A stretch of DNA of 13,753 nt from Bacteroidota bacterium (GTDB taxonomy: Bacteria; Bacteroidota; Ignavibacteria; SZUA-365; JAADGX01). The position numbers and the translations under genes were made by a program. This document shows positions 13,439 to 13,753 of this stretch, piece after piece. Numbering within the stretch: the stretch's first letter is position 1; each line of letters opens with the position of its first letter. Under the pieces are notes generated by a model. It saw only the letters and a program-made list of their open reading frames with translations, was not told the DNA's origin and did no database searches. The DNA is taken from NCBI GenBank assembly GCA_024276335.1, contig JAJRXL010000092.1:1-13753 (forward strand), in the 5' to 3' direction.

Positions 13439-13753
13439 CAGGAATGCGCCAACGAACACGCCAAGCTGAATAAACGTGTTTCCCAGTTTCAATTCGGGCA
13501 TATCGAGGACTTCGAAGCGGTTGTCCGTCGTCCAGGTTCCACCAACCATGCCCAGGTATCCTCCTGCCACGCGGAAGGTAATAAAGGGATTGATAATATA
13601 TTCGGCTGTAATCCACGGCGCATACACGAAGGTGGATTGTGTAAAAACATGACTCTGGCTGTCCGTCATGATGTCCTTGTACTGGTCAAGTATTTCCTTC
13701 CATGTTAATAACACATTGGGCGATTGAACCAGTGTGAACTGGTTTGCGCCTCC
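13430..13753 (-). CDS. C-terminal part of an unidentified protein, possibly outer-membrane beta-barrel
   Basis: Reverse-strand frame open from the window's right edge to TGA at 13430-13432, giving the last 107 residues of a longer protein. The internal GTG at 13714 is probably not the start because the frame continues upstream (GGANQFTLVQSPN). The visible part alternates polar and aromatic/apolar residues in short stretches, such as FTQSTFVYAPWITAEYIINP, ITFRVAGGYLGMVGG and LGNTFIQLGVFVGAFLSR. This is the look of beta-barrel strands separated by turns, so an outer-membrane protein is plausible. I do not recognise the family. Its 3' end overlaps the J-protein gene in a tail-to-tail arrangement with no terminator between. 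Confidence 0.7.
   Translation of the reverse strand, partial: GGANQFTLVQSPNVLLTWKEILDQYKDIMTDSQSHVFTQSTFVYAPWITAEYIINPFITFRVAGGYLGMVGGTWTTDNRFEVLDMPELKLGNTFIQLGVFVGAFLSR

Overview
This window looks like a chromosomal segment of a Gram-negative bacterium. It carries an Omp85-type outer-membrane barrel, secreted envelope proteins with signal peptides, and a core housekeeping operon. The gene order yicC-gmk-rpoZ-coaBC, the omega subunit with the wording IYEAVVIMSKRARQIN, the PAMD/LASG variant of CoaBC, the FG-GAP (VCBS) propeller and the M1 peptidase with a helical-repeat tail all suggest the FCB group or a nearby candidate phylum. That placement rests on remembered family patterns, not on a search.

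Layout. Bases 1-2391 hold the nearly complete 3' part of an M1 zinc aminopeptidase gene. It converges, with only 6 bp between, on a lone reverse-strand family 2 glycosyltransferase (2398-3039). A 169-bp divergent spacer follows. A tightly packed forward operon then runs from 3209 to 8412: yicC-type RNase, guanylate kinase (gmk), RNA polymerase omega (rpoZ), CoaBC, a family 4 uracil-DNA glycosylase and the replicative helicase DnaB. Most junctions are overlaps or gaps under 40 bp. The operon links nucleotide supply, transcription, coenzyme A synthesis, uracil repair and replication.

After a 192-bp spacer containing two perfect short palindromes, a second forward cluster (8605-13438) encodes envelope proteins followed by translation and folding factors. 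The envelope genes are a signal-peptide protein with a DUF5683-like hydrophobic core, a secreted FG-GAP propeller protein split by a frameshift near 10300, and an Omp85/BamA-like barrel with one POTRA domain. The last two genes are RsmE and a small J-domain protein. The propeller, barrel, rsmE and J-protein genes all overlap their neighbours, so they are probably co-translated. The window ends inside a reverse-strand gene whose 3' end overlaps the J-protein gene by 9 bp.

Best leads: (1) coaBC appears to start at a CTG codon right after a good Shine-Dalgarno sequence. With that start it aligns without gaps to E. coli numbering (H75, N210, K289), but two decarboxylase residues are changed (N125 to D, C158 to S). 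(2) The propeller-barrel pair could be an undescribed Omp85-based envelope module. (3) Calcium-type repeats run in two frames across the break in the propeller gene, so this is one gene with a -1 frameshift. I saw no CRISPR array, tRNA, rRNA or insertion sequence.
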